Shown: positions 47,501-56,722 of the stretch, piece by piece
Layout of the letters: each line of letters starts with the position of its first letter
Position numbering within the stretch: the stretch's first letter is position 1
NCBI GenBank assembly: GCA_019925795.1
Contig: CM034304.1
Coordinates: 8,123,471 to 8,187,470 of the forward strand
Direction of reading: 5' to 3'
Origin: Dendrobium chrysotoxum
Lineage: Eukaryota > Streptophyta > Magnoliopsida > Asparagales > Orchidaceae
Length of the DNA: 64,000 nucleotides
Notes under the pieces: model-generated
What the model saw: only the letters and a program-made list of their open reading frames with translations
Database searches by the model: none
What the model was told of the DNA's origin: nothing
Translations under genes and position numbers: made by a program

Positions 47501-49140
47501 GAACCAGTGAGAAACCGAAGAGTGAAAAACCGAACGAATAAAGGGAATGACGAGAGAACGGCTCTAGTCGGATGTACCAGGCTTAAAATAGCGTAATAGC
47601 TTGCTCGGTTCGGCTTGCCTTATCGCAAAAATGACGAAGACTCAAAGAAGACAAGGAGGTTTCGGGCTTCACTCGTGCGCACTCTTCGCTCAGTTAACTC
47701 GCCTGGTCCCATAAATGAAGAAGATGAGGGTAGACTAGGGAGCACGACAAAACCCTAAGGCATACGGGCAGTCGGGCACATATTGATGCATATACGGATT
47801 GAATGTCCCCTTAACACCATTTATTTGATTAAAATAATACAAAAAAGTAAAAAATTTTATAATTTAAATAAAATTTAATTACCAAAATTTATGTCATGCA
47901 TGTCCATTTAAATTTAAATATTATTTTAATCGAACACGTATCAGCCGTGTCCTACACATGTTCCAGTTATGTTGGACTTTTCTTTATTTTACTCTATTTT
48001 ATTATTTTTATTGGTGATTGGGTGAATAATTACTTACATTGATTGCGCGTTAGAAACTCCTTTTTCAAGGTTTGTTTCTTGCATCTACTTTTGCCTAGAT
48101 TTTTCATTAGGCTCTTATGAAATAAAATTTTTATACTCAGAACTAAAAAAAAAATAGAATAACATAACAAAATAATCAGTTTAAAAAGTAAGCCGGGATT
48201 ATTCTGGGGTCTCATAAAATATATTAAACTCTTCTTCTCCTTCTTTAGGCACATGTCCGCCCACGGGTAGAAGCAGACCATCCGATCTATGAGAGTACAA
48301 TTCTGAGTTAGGGGAGTTCTACTCTTTTAGGATAAAATCTATTTATTAACCATTTTTAAAAGTTTACATTTTGATTATTGCATAAGAGTCAACTGACACG
48401 CATTGCATTAGAAACAAATAAAAAAATTAACTGCCCTCCATATGCATAAGTGTAGGGCCACTTAGAAATTTCTCTAGATATCAGCTCTATATTTCAAAAA
48501 AAAATTAAATAACAACAATCAACCCATCTTCCATATACATAAGACTATAATTATGATTTTCAAAGTGATTAAGTACAGTTTTAGCTGACATTTCTACTCC
48601 ATACGAGAATGTATATCCAGAAGTGTCGAGCTTTCTAAAACCTTTTTTGGATTATAAGATATAAGTCCCACCTCATTGAATTTGCATTTCACTAAACTAG
48701 GTTGGAATCACTACCCTGTAATGATTCAACTTAGGTCTAGATTCTAAGGAATACCCTAAATCGAAGTCCTTACCCTTCGAGAATATAAACCCAACTATCT
48801 CAAACACTAAAACCTAAAACCTAACATAAGATAGACTGGAGCACTTCTGAGTTGTCTCAAAATTCTAACACTCCCTACCCTTCATTCATTGACCTCTAGA
48901 AAGAATTGTTCAATATTGAACCAATCTCATTTGAAAATTCTAAAACCTCTTATCTTTGACTTAAATTTTGAAATCTAAAAAATAGTTTTGATACTTTAAT
49001 CGAGAGTATTCTTAGAAGATCTCTCTTGAAATATAATTAAACATAAAAGTTTACCTTTACAGAGAACATGTAACACTAGATTAAAATAAACTATATCTTA
49101 TTCTCTTAAAGTAGGGAAAAGATCTCTAGAAACATAGATA
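44600..49140 (+). mobile_element. Large non-coding retroelement repeat, copy C
   Basis: It is collinear with copy A (10750-15090) through the anchors listed there, and its right end also with copy B. Shared right-hand anchors include TTTCTTGCAT (48067), GAAATAAAATTTTTATACTC, CGGGATTATTCTGGGGT, CGATCTATGAG, CGCATTGCATTAGAAAC, GCCACTTAGAAATTTCTCTAGAT and TTTAATCGAGAGTATTCTTA. It is more AT-rich than A, lacks the 174-bp array, and is interrupted at 47015-47972 by a GACACG-rich element. No coding capacity is seen. Confidence 0.6.
47015..47972. mobile_element. GACACG-rich non-autonomous element nested in repeat copy C
   Basis: The left end reads ATACACGACACGGACACGG, then ACACGACATGACACGAC and GGCACGGATACGGCG. 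The right end reads ATCGAACACGTATCAGCCGTGTCC. It interrupts text that is continuous in copy A: TTCTTTTCATTTGG and a following AAG lie left of it, and TTTATT..TGATTG right of it. It shares the GACACG ends and a TTATAATTTT next to the left end with the element at 32001-32820, but the interiors differ. Its own middle (47380-47700) is GC-richer and gives a 71-codon frame without a known domain. Confidence 0.6.
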
Positions 49141-49833
49141 ATTTTTGAAAACTTACTTCTGCATTCAAATACCTTTGCAGAATATCAAGTTCACATTTTG
49201 AGGTGATACAGTGTTATCTCTAGTGTATTTGATTATAGAAATGACTATTTTCAAAAACTTCATTTTCAAATATTGTTCTAGAATAATATATTTGACTTTC
49301 GAGACAGTATGTTATTCCTTTAATTTAATTATAAAAATGATAATATTTCAAAACCCTATTTTTGTCTTCGAATCCATTGTAGAATACAATGTCCATCTCT
49401 CGAGATAGTACGTTATTCTCAATACAGTATTCAATTACAAGAATAGGAGCACCCCAAATCTGCACGACTTTATTTTCCCACAGTAAGCATGCCTAGTCGA
49501 TTGGCTCAGAATTGCCACAGCTATCAAATTTTCTAATTGTCCTACCTTGCTAGCCAATCCAATCAATTCCGCTAAAATAAAATTCTAAGCATTGAATGTT
49601 GTGTCATTACAACTATCTTGTACAACATCAATTTGCATATATATTCTAGCACCCCGTTGTCATTGTGTTTCCATTTCTCTTTGTTCAATCATCTTAAAAG
49701 TAGGCCAAACAAAAATATTGAACTTGCTCCCAAAAATTTTGTGCAGCTAGTTACCACCACAGAAACCTTTAGAAAAGAATCATGGTAAAAATATTTACAA
49801 GCACCATGAAATGACACTATTTATGGAAAAGCT
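49141..49833. other. Intron sequence, nothing firm
   Basis: AT-rich, with a repeated TTTTCAAAAAYTTCATTTT-like phrase around 49240-49360 (two ~110-bp imperfect copies: GTGTATTTGATTATAGAAATGA and CTTTAATTTAATTATAAAAATGA). No gene recognised. Confidence 0.35.
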
Positions 49834-50367
49834 ATGTGCAAGACATTTTTTTTCATACTATTCCATGCTGGGCAATCACATGAATGCTCAAGCCCTTTTA
49901 TTTTGACAATAGTGAACTATACAAGGTCCTATGAGAAGGTTTACTATTACGAAATTCAAAATCTTATTTGGAATTATTCTAAGCTTTTCCATATCCCAAC
50001 ACCAGATTTCTACATATCTTACGTGATTCTGATATCTAAATACTCATTGCTCAACTTAAAGTATTCTAAGCAAAAGCAAGACAGTTTCTCTTTGATTGTA
50101 TTTTGCACCTTCGAAGACAGTGTGAGTCATTACATAAACATGTTTTTACTAGATAGCATGACCAATGAATGCATTTCAATTTTTATCTTACAGTCTTCTC
50201 ATAGAATAGTAATAGGCACAGCAATTGAATTTTGCATTTGCCAAAATATCACTGTTCAAGATACATTTAAAATGGAAGAAGATCTTGACCTATCAATGAC
50301 TGCTTGGAGTGTAATTAGCCTTACAACTTGCCATGTGTTTGAAAGTTTATATGCTAAGTATTTATAG
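49834..50367 (+). CDS. Hypothetical 177-codon open frame (doubtful)
   Basis: It is open from ATG 49834 to TAG 50365-50367, antisense to the DUF212 gene inside its intron. In AT-rich DNA this is longer than chance frames nearby. The translation is rich in I, F, S, Y and C with no recognisable motif. There is no promoter or Kozak support, no neighbour that explains it and no paralogous copy in the window. It could be chance, or a remnant of a transposon gene I do not recognise. I would not call it a gene without transcript or conservation evidence. Confidence 0.15.
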   Translation: MCKTFFFILFHAGQSHECSSPFILTIVNYTRSYEKVYYYEIQNLIWNYSKLFHIPTPDFYISYVILISKYSLLNLKYSKQKQDSFSLIVFCTFEDSVSHYINMFLLDSMTNECISIFILQSSHRIVIGTAIEFCICQNITVQDTFKMEEDLDLSMTAWSVISLTTCHVFESLYAKYL

Positions 50368-50984
50368 TGACTTATAATTTCTTATTTTACTCAAAAAGCA
50401 TCTTAGGAAGAGTCAATAACTTCATAACAAGCTCTACTTTCTGTTTGTATGTACAGATTATTACCTAAAAGTTAATTTGATATACGAAGAACTTATGCAT
50501 ACATATCGCTATCAAGTTCCATAAGAAGATAATGCCTTAATTGCAATTCATGGATTATTCCAACCTTTCCCGTTCAATGCACAATAGCACCTTAAGGATT
50601 CACTTAGAGATTAAGCAACTCTTATTAGGGCATGTAAAAGACAATTTTAGCATAAACCAATTTTTTGTTTGTTATCAATGAATATGATTTGAATCAAAAG
50701 TACTTCTACTGCAATTAAAAAAGAGATAATCATTAGTAATGTACAAAAAAAAAGATATTAGATAATTAAAATTAAACACCATTAGTTACTTAACTTTAAC
50801 GAAGTAGAAATCAACATCAATTAAAAGAATGCCACCTAAAATTTAGTAATAACAATCAAACTATGTTTAATAATCGATTCATTATTTGTGATAAACCAAT
50901 GACATTCTATGGCTGGGGGATCCAGGATTTTGAGGCTAAAGGGGCGGGGCGAATTCATATGAAATATAAAACAACATTCTAACC

Positions 50985-51160
50985 GTATTATGGTTCATCA
51001 TATAAGACAATATTAAATCATAGACGGCAATATGAAGGGTATAGACAATTTATTGATCATAGTTTGTATAGACAATAAATTTATATAAAAATTAACAGTT
51101 GAACTGCATTATATTGCATCATATAAGGCAATATTTAATCATATAAGACAATATAAAGGT
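50985..51160. repeat. 121-bp imperfect tandem duplication
   Basis: GTATTATGGTTCATCATATAAG with GACAATATTAAATCATA near 50987, and a close variant near 51108 (CATTATATTGCATCATATAAG, GGCAATATTTAATCATA). It lies just inside the intron next to exon 1. Confidence 0.7.
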
Positions 51161-51228
51161 TACTAGAATTTTTTTAGCATAACTTCTGTAGACCATGAAT
51201 AAGAAACAGAAGGTCAAAAGACGCTCAC

Positions 51229-51888
51229 CTCAGCTTGCATCCCTGCATGTCGCCGAACCCCTATGGCATCGTACATCACAATAAGACTAAATCCTAGGCA
51301 AACAGGGAAAAGCGAGTCCCCAACTCCATGCCAAAAGGCTACAGACGCCGTCAGCGCCATACATAGAGCAGAATGAGACGAAGGCATCCCACCGCAGCTG
51401 AAAAGAATCCCCATATCCAACTTCCTCTCCACGAAGAAATGCAAAGCCACCTTCATGGTCTGAGCAAGCGCCCACGCCAAAAGTCCAGAGACGAAAGTCG
51501 GGTTCCCCGCCAATGTCCACAGGAAAGGACTCGCCCTCGCCTTAGAAACCGCAGCCGCGGTGGTACTCATCAGTAGCGCGCCGACGCTGCTGCTGCACAC
51601 ATAATCGCCGCCATAGTGATCTCCGACGACGACGCCGCCACGAAGGCAAGATCGGACAAATACGCTGAAGGAGTTGAAGAAGGGAAGGATGACGCAAATG
51701 GGGGCGAGATGAGGAAAATCGTGCCGGGATTCTAGGGTCTTATGCGACGAGGGCTTTAGCGAAGTGCCTATATGGAGTGAGAGGTGATGGGAGGAGGTAT
51801 GAAAGGCGAACGGTTTTGTCTTAGGGCTTTGAAGGTATGGGATGGGAATCGAAATCTGATAAAAGGCGCTCAGAGCGGCGGCCGCCAT
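51229..51888 (-). CDS. DUF212/YuiD-like (PAP2-related) membrane protein, exon 1
   Basis: Exon 1 encodes 220 residues from ATG 51888; with exon 2 the protein is 272 aa. The N-terminus (MAAAALSAFYQ..., then Ser/His-rich, basic, no acidic residues) looks like a chloroplast transit peptide. Hydrophobic segments follow. The DUF212 domain begins at NPTFVSGLLAWALAQTMKV and contains GGMPSSHSALC, the PAP2-like phosphatase motif, and VMYDAIGVRRHAGMQAE. The exon ends at a GT donor. Plants annotate relatives as acid phosphatase/vanadium-haloperoxidase-related; the substrate is unknown. An in-frame ATG at 51990 would add 34 residues. However, a TATA box lies only about 5 bp upstream of it, and the ATG at 51888 has a GCCATGGCG context, so I prefer 51888. 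Family certain, start likely. Confidence 0.92.
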
Positions 51889-51993
51889 GGCCGCTCTGCT
51901 TCGCCAGCTTGTAGAAAAACGGGGAGAAAAAGAGCAGAGATTTTGAGAAAGAAAGAGAGAGAGGAATCGAGTGGCCTGAAATTTTGCCATGTG

Positions 51994-52001
51994 TTTATAT
52001 A
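51994..52001 (-). promoter_or_regulatory. TATA box of the DUF212 gene
   Basis: On the minus strand it reads TTATATAAAC. Transcription would start about 25-35 bp downstream (near 51965), leaving roughly an 80-bp 5' UTR to the ATG at 51888. The region also has GA-rich text (51940-51965) often seen near plant transcription starts. Confidence 0.6.
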
Positions 52002-52009
52002 ATCATTAG

Positions 52010-55000
52010 GTTTGGATTAGATGCTCCGGAGATACAGGGCTCTATTCGAACTATATTTATTCATAATTTATTAATTATTAAATTAATATATATATATATA
52101 TATTAATTATATAAATTTAAGCAAACTTTTAAAATCTAGCCATATAAATTAATAATTTGAACACAGATCTATTTATATATTTATTTGCTGTTTAGTAAGT
52201 AATTTGTTAACTTAAATTAAAAGTTTGTTTAATGTTAATGAACTGTTTGTTTAATAATTTCAATTAATTTTTCTATTTTCTTCATGATATAAATTATTAA
52301 AAATATAAATTTAATAAAAATATTAAATAAATATTTACATATATATCTCTAATATTATTCATATTTAACTTTTATATATTTCTTAAGAAAAAAATTATTA
52401 TTACTAAATATATAATTAATATATAATGACCTGAATTACAAAAATAACATAAAAAATAAATTTGAATAAAATTTTAAACTTTGGATCACGTTCAAATTCG
52501 TCTTAAATTTAAAATTTTAACAAAATGAGCTCAACTATATTCATTTACAGTTTAAGTTCATCGTATTGATCTAACCCACTCATAGATATCCGATTGTATT
52601 TGTAGGACTCAGAGATTGTGAGTTGACATGCGATGGTGTTCAGGAACAACTAGAGAAGTATTTATTAGATTTGTTTATATATTATTTGGATTTTAATTTA
52701 TGAATTTCAAATAGAACTACAATATATTTTTTTAAATTCTAAAAATTTAATTTAATTTAATTTAAATTTATTTTGTATATACCCAACTAAGATAATTTAG
52801 ATTTACATATTTTTATTTTTAGATTTTAAAAATTGGAATATATCTTTGTAATTTGTATTATATTGCTATGATATATAAAGAGTTAAACAAAACATTAGGA
52901 ATGTATGATAATTTATAATAAATGTGATTAATAATTATGACTATATTTATATTTAATAATAAGCTTATATGCGAGATTCATTTACATTATATTTACCGTT
53001 AAGCTCAACCGTTTGAATGATGTAAGACAATAAATTAACCAATTTAAACAAAATTTTCATATTTAAAACATGCAAATTTAATACTAAATAGATATATGAG
53101 TTACAAGTCTTTTTAGGCAGCTTTAGCTGTTTGCAAAATTTATTGCTAAATTATTATAAGAAAATATAGTTTTTTTTTAAAAACCATGTATATTATAAAT
53201 ATTTTTTAAGCGAAATAATATCTTTCTTACAACTATGTTAAATTTAGTAATTTATTTCTCAAAAACAAATTCTCATCATAAAAATGTATAAAAAACAGGA
53301 AAAAAAATCAAACAAATATTTGTTAGTAATTAAAAAGCAAATCAGCTACAAATATTAAATTAAAATTTAAAAACCCCTCCATGCAGACCCATAAGCCGGG
53401 GCCTTGGGAAAATAATAATGCAGAACATTTTGTTAAAAAATGAATAAACATGAACCATATTAACTATTGTGAATAGGGTGTAGTTAAGTCAAATCAATAT
53501 ATGAGTTGGATTAAGCTACTTGATAAATAGCTCAGTAGTCGAGATCAATAAGTTAACAAGTAAATATAAGTTTATTGCATCTATGAAAGGCACTTTTGGC
53601 ATTCTGAGGAGTATCTTGCATTTTTACGTCAAAAAGACGTTGCTTTACAACAATAAATTTTGAAGGCCACCTTAATTTGATTATATCTACAAAACTTATA
53701 TGAACAAAGAAAGCTAATTATCTTAAGATATATGAGAAAAAACACACACTCGGGGGTTCAAATGTGTAAGAGATGAAGAGAACGTATTATGTTAGAAAAA
53801 AGAGAGAACAGAGAAAATAACATAAAGATAAGAGCATATTGATAACAATTTGATCCAAAGACTGAAGTCTTCTTTGAAGGCAAATAAGGAAAAATATCCG
53901 CCATGTCAACTTATTACAATAGGAGCTTTCTAAAGCTTTTTGGAGAGCACAGGAAAAAGATAGGAGAAAAAAATTTATAGCACCAAAAATCACATCAATG
54001 TAGATGATCACATTATGAATTAAAAAACAGGAGAATAATAAAGATAGATCTATTGTGATATTCTTGATAAATGTTTGATAGGATTTGAAAGATCAATAAA
54101 TAAGATCATCATTCTTGAACAACATCTTGAATGCTCCAGATGAAAAAGAAAAGGTCATTCCCCAAATGAGATAACAATCACTATAATGAGAGTGGCTTTG
54201 AAGTGAGCAAATAAGCCAAAGATTTATGAACTTTAAGTTACTATTATGATGTGATTTTTATTGATATATTAAATGCCCACTTCATAGGTTTACAATGATA
54301 ACGAGCTAGTAGGGCTTGAGCAATGATGGAAGCCCGATCATGCAACAACTTAATGGAGGAATGATGGCATTGCGTCCACCAAACTATGTAACATGATGAA
54401 ACAATACAATGATAAAGAATCTGCTTGGGGGCGACTACCGCTTTTTATAATGCTAATTGTGAAGTTGTACGAAAAATATTTTTTTTTTGAAAGATGCTAT
54501 TGAGTATTATAAATGAGATCTTTTTGAAAAATTGGATAGCAATCTTACAACTTTAACACATCAGATCAAATCTAACCATAAAAATTTCTGAAAAATCGCA
54601 TGAAAACAGTGTTCAAATTAAAGTGTGATTACAATCTGAAAAGAAAAACAATCAGAAAACAGCCCCAAACAAGCCCGAAGTCGGTGAGGCAATGAGTTGG
54701 TTAAGGCATTCGCTCTATGTTATGGCAATAAATGCATGATACAGCTTAAACTTGCAAATAGTAACATGATATGTCCAATTTCATTGGATTCTCCATAATG
54801 TCTTACATCGTAACATACACCAGACATGCCAAGGAAGTTTCAAAGCTTTGACATTTTCATCATTTTTCTGTTCACTCTTACAAGCCTAGACAGATCTCTA
54901 TCAACAGTATCACTTGTCATTTGAACCACAAAGCCTCCCATCAAGATGACTAACAGAAGCAATTCCAAGTTTTTGAATCATTTAAATAAGAACAGTACGC

Positions 55001-55384
55001 AAGGATCATTCAACCTCAACTCTAGCTCGTACTAATTAGATACTTTTAATTTTTATTGATTTTTTCATGTAAGTTTCAAGTATTTTGATTGTGACCAAAT
55101 CCAGTAAAAGATCACATTTGTTGAATAACAAAATATTCTATTATGCTAAAACCTTCCTACAGAACACGGCATTTAGAACATTTGCTTACAACACCCAAGA
55201 ACTGATCAGCTGAAATTAGTCAGAGACTCAGAATGAGTAGAACGACCATGTTGCTTTGTCTAAGTACCCATAGAATCAGCAGATTTATCTGGCAGATCAG
55301 ATTAAGTACCTAAAATATACTGCAAAAATATACTATTATCTAGCTCAATGTGCTGTTCTCACATGAATACAAGCTATTTAGATG
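52010..55384. other. Intergenic AT-rich DNA
   Basis: 52010-53500 is very AT-rich with an (AT)n run at 52086-52101; it is the upstream region of the DUF212 gene. 53580-55380 is less AT-rich, but I can assign no gene. A weak LINE-like phrase may be present on the minus strand around 54290-54450 (read as VVAPKQILYHC...). Short frames here are not convincing. Confidence 0.35.
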
Positions 55385-55520
55385 CATTTTACCTTTTATT
55401 TTCTAAAATCAAGGAGAGGAAATAATGTTTCAAGAGATGCGGTAAGCCTAAATTTTGGACAACTCATCGTCACAAAAATTGTTATCCCTTATGGGAGGCT
55501 TCATATGTTCTATTATTGGT
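55385..55520 (+). repeat. Dispersed direct repeat, left copy
   Basis: TTTATTTTCTAAAATCAAGGA, TTTGGACAACTCATCG and TGTTATCCCTTATG match, in the same orientation, TGTATTTTCTAAAATTGAAGA, TTTGGACAACTTATC and TGTTATCCTATG at 59037-59160. The two copies bracket the PPR ghost and the foldback element. Confidence 0.8.
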
Positions 55521-56129
55521 AGATGGCATTTCTATTATATTTAAGTGATATAAAATCACATGGTTTTGATTTATAGATGATAGAAGAATAATGAAGACAT
55601 TCGTTAAAAATTTATGAAAAACAACAAAAAGTAAGACACGTTGATATTTAATAGGCTGAATAATTATCATTGAAAATGAAACAAAGATTTCTGCAATACA
55701 TATAGTAAATTACATAAAAAATAGATATTCATAAAAATATTTATCATGAAAACTATGGCAAAAGCAAAATCTTAATACTTAAAACGCTCCCCTTTTTGAG
55801 ATGATTCATATCACCATCCCAATCCAATTTCAATATCATTAATAGCAAGCTGAGTTTAAATCTTTATTGAATCTGATCCATGCTCCCATTAGAAAAGTCA
55901 TTGAAACTCCTACAATAAAACACTGCTGGAACGACCTAGAGAGGAATAGAAGCCCAAAAATATCATCCAAATTCACTCATATGTTCCTTGTAAAAAAGTG
56001 CCATCTGTCCTTAAGTCGTTCTGCCTCTTATGCTCAATAAAACTGAAGTTTTGTACTGCTCGTTCTAAGTAATAAAGGAAGAACAGAAACACTATCTGAT
56101 AAAGAATGAGTTCATAACATATAATTTTA
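55521..56129. other. Intergenic AT-rich DNA
   Basis: No gene or element recognised. It may belong to the same duplicated segment as 56130-56722, but the similarity is not readable by eye. Confidence 0.3.
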
Positions 56130-56722
56130 ATAGATATAATTTAAACAATCATCAGATAACATTAGTGGAAGATAAAATAATATTTAGAAATGGTGCATGT
56201 AAATTTGTATCTTCTATTATATGAAAGAAGGGAATAAAGGTGAAACTGTTTTTATATGTTAGATTAAAGAGTCATTTTTGGGTCTATCATATAGAAGAAT
56301 GAGGACGAGAAAATTGTTATAATAAGAGAATCTCAACTTGAATGGAAAATGATAATTCATAAAATTAATCTTAAATGACTATGATAAGACTAATGATGAT
56401 GATGAGAATGATGTTGAAACATTTGCCAAATAATTCAATAGCACGTAGAATATGTAAACACTAAAATTCAATTATGTGAAACCATTGACAATTGACATAT
56501 AAAACAGTCAATACTAACTACATCTACAGAGATTTTAAATTATCGCCATAAATAATCAACTCCCATGAAGTAAAGTTCATTTAAACCTGTGGATTCATGA
56601 TAGCTTTACCTGTTGAACTGTTGCCAAATATCAATTCCTCTGAAGGTCCTTCATATACGAAGATCCTTCACAGACAAAATCTGAGAGTCCAGCCTTTTTC
56701 ACCTGTGACAGGAACAACATGC
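56130..56722 (-). pseudogene. Ghost copy of the 3' end of the PPR (NUWA-like) gene and its downstream DNA
   Basis: In the same orientation it matches 62340-62660 (and, once later insertions are removed, down to about 61275). Its coding part, 56610-56722, corresponds to the PPR C-terminus: it shares AAGGCTGGA/AAGGTTGGA, TGAAGGATC, TTCAGAGGAA/TCAAAGGAAG and GACAGGAACAACA/GATAGGAACAACA. The splice-donor-like CAGGTAAARCTATCATGAATC is kept (GT at 56608-56609). The stop-proximal part is deleted or diverged. Everything upstream of about 56722 in the ghost is replaced by a foldback element. This points to a former tandem duplicate of the gene or its 3' part. Confidence 0.75.

Larger units (their letters stand above)
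27173..51228 (-). other. ~24-kb intron of the DUF212 gene
   Basis: The donor at 51228 reads GAG|GTGAGC on the minus strand, and the acceptor at 27173 reads TGATAG|GTG. The 24,056-bp intron separates two exons that together complete the domain, with no missing residues relative to the family pattern. Its content is mostly transposons: a chromovirus, a full-length and two partial RTE LINEs, two GACACG-rich elements and a large non-coding retroelement repeat. The chromovirus lies in the same strand as the gene and the full-length LINE in the opposite strand. Confidence 0.85.

Noticed and set aside
54290..54450. Possible L1-type LINE C-terminal remnant on the minus strand
   Set aside because: Only a short phrase is suggestive and no reverse transcriptase motif or tail accompanies it.
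54680..54725. GAGTTGGTTAAGGCATTCGCTC, like a tRNA/SINE A box
   Set aside because: No B box (GGTTCGANTCC) follows at the right distance and no cloverleaf can be drawn.
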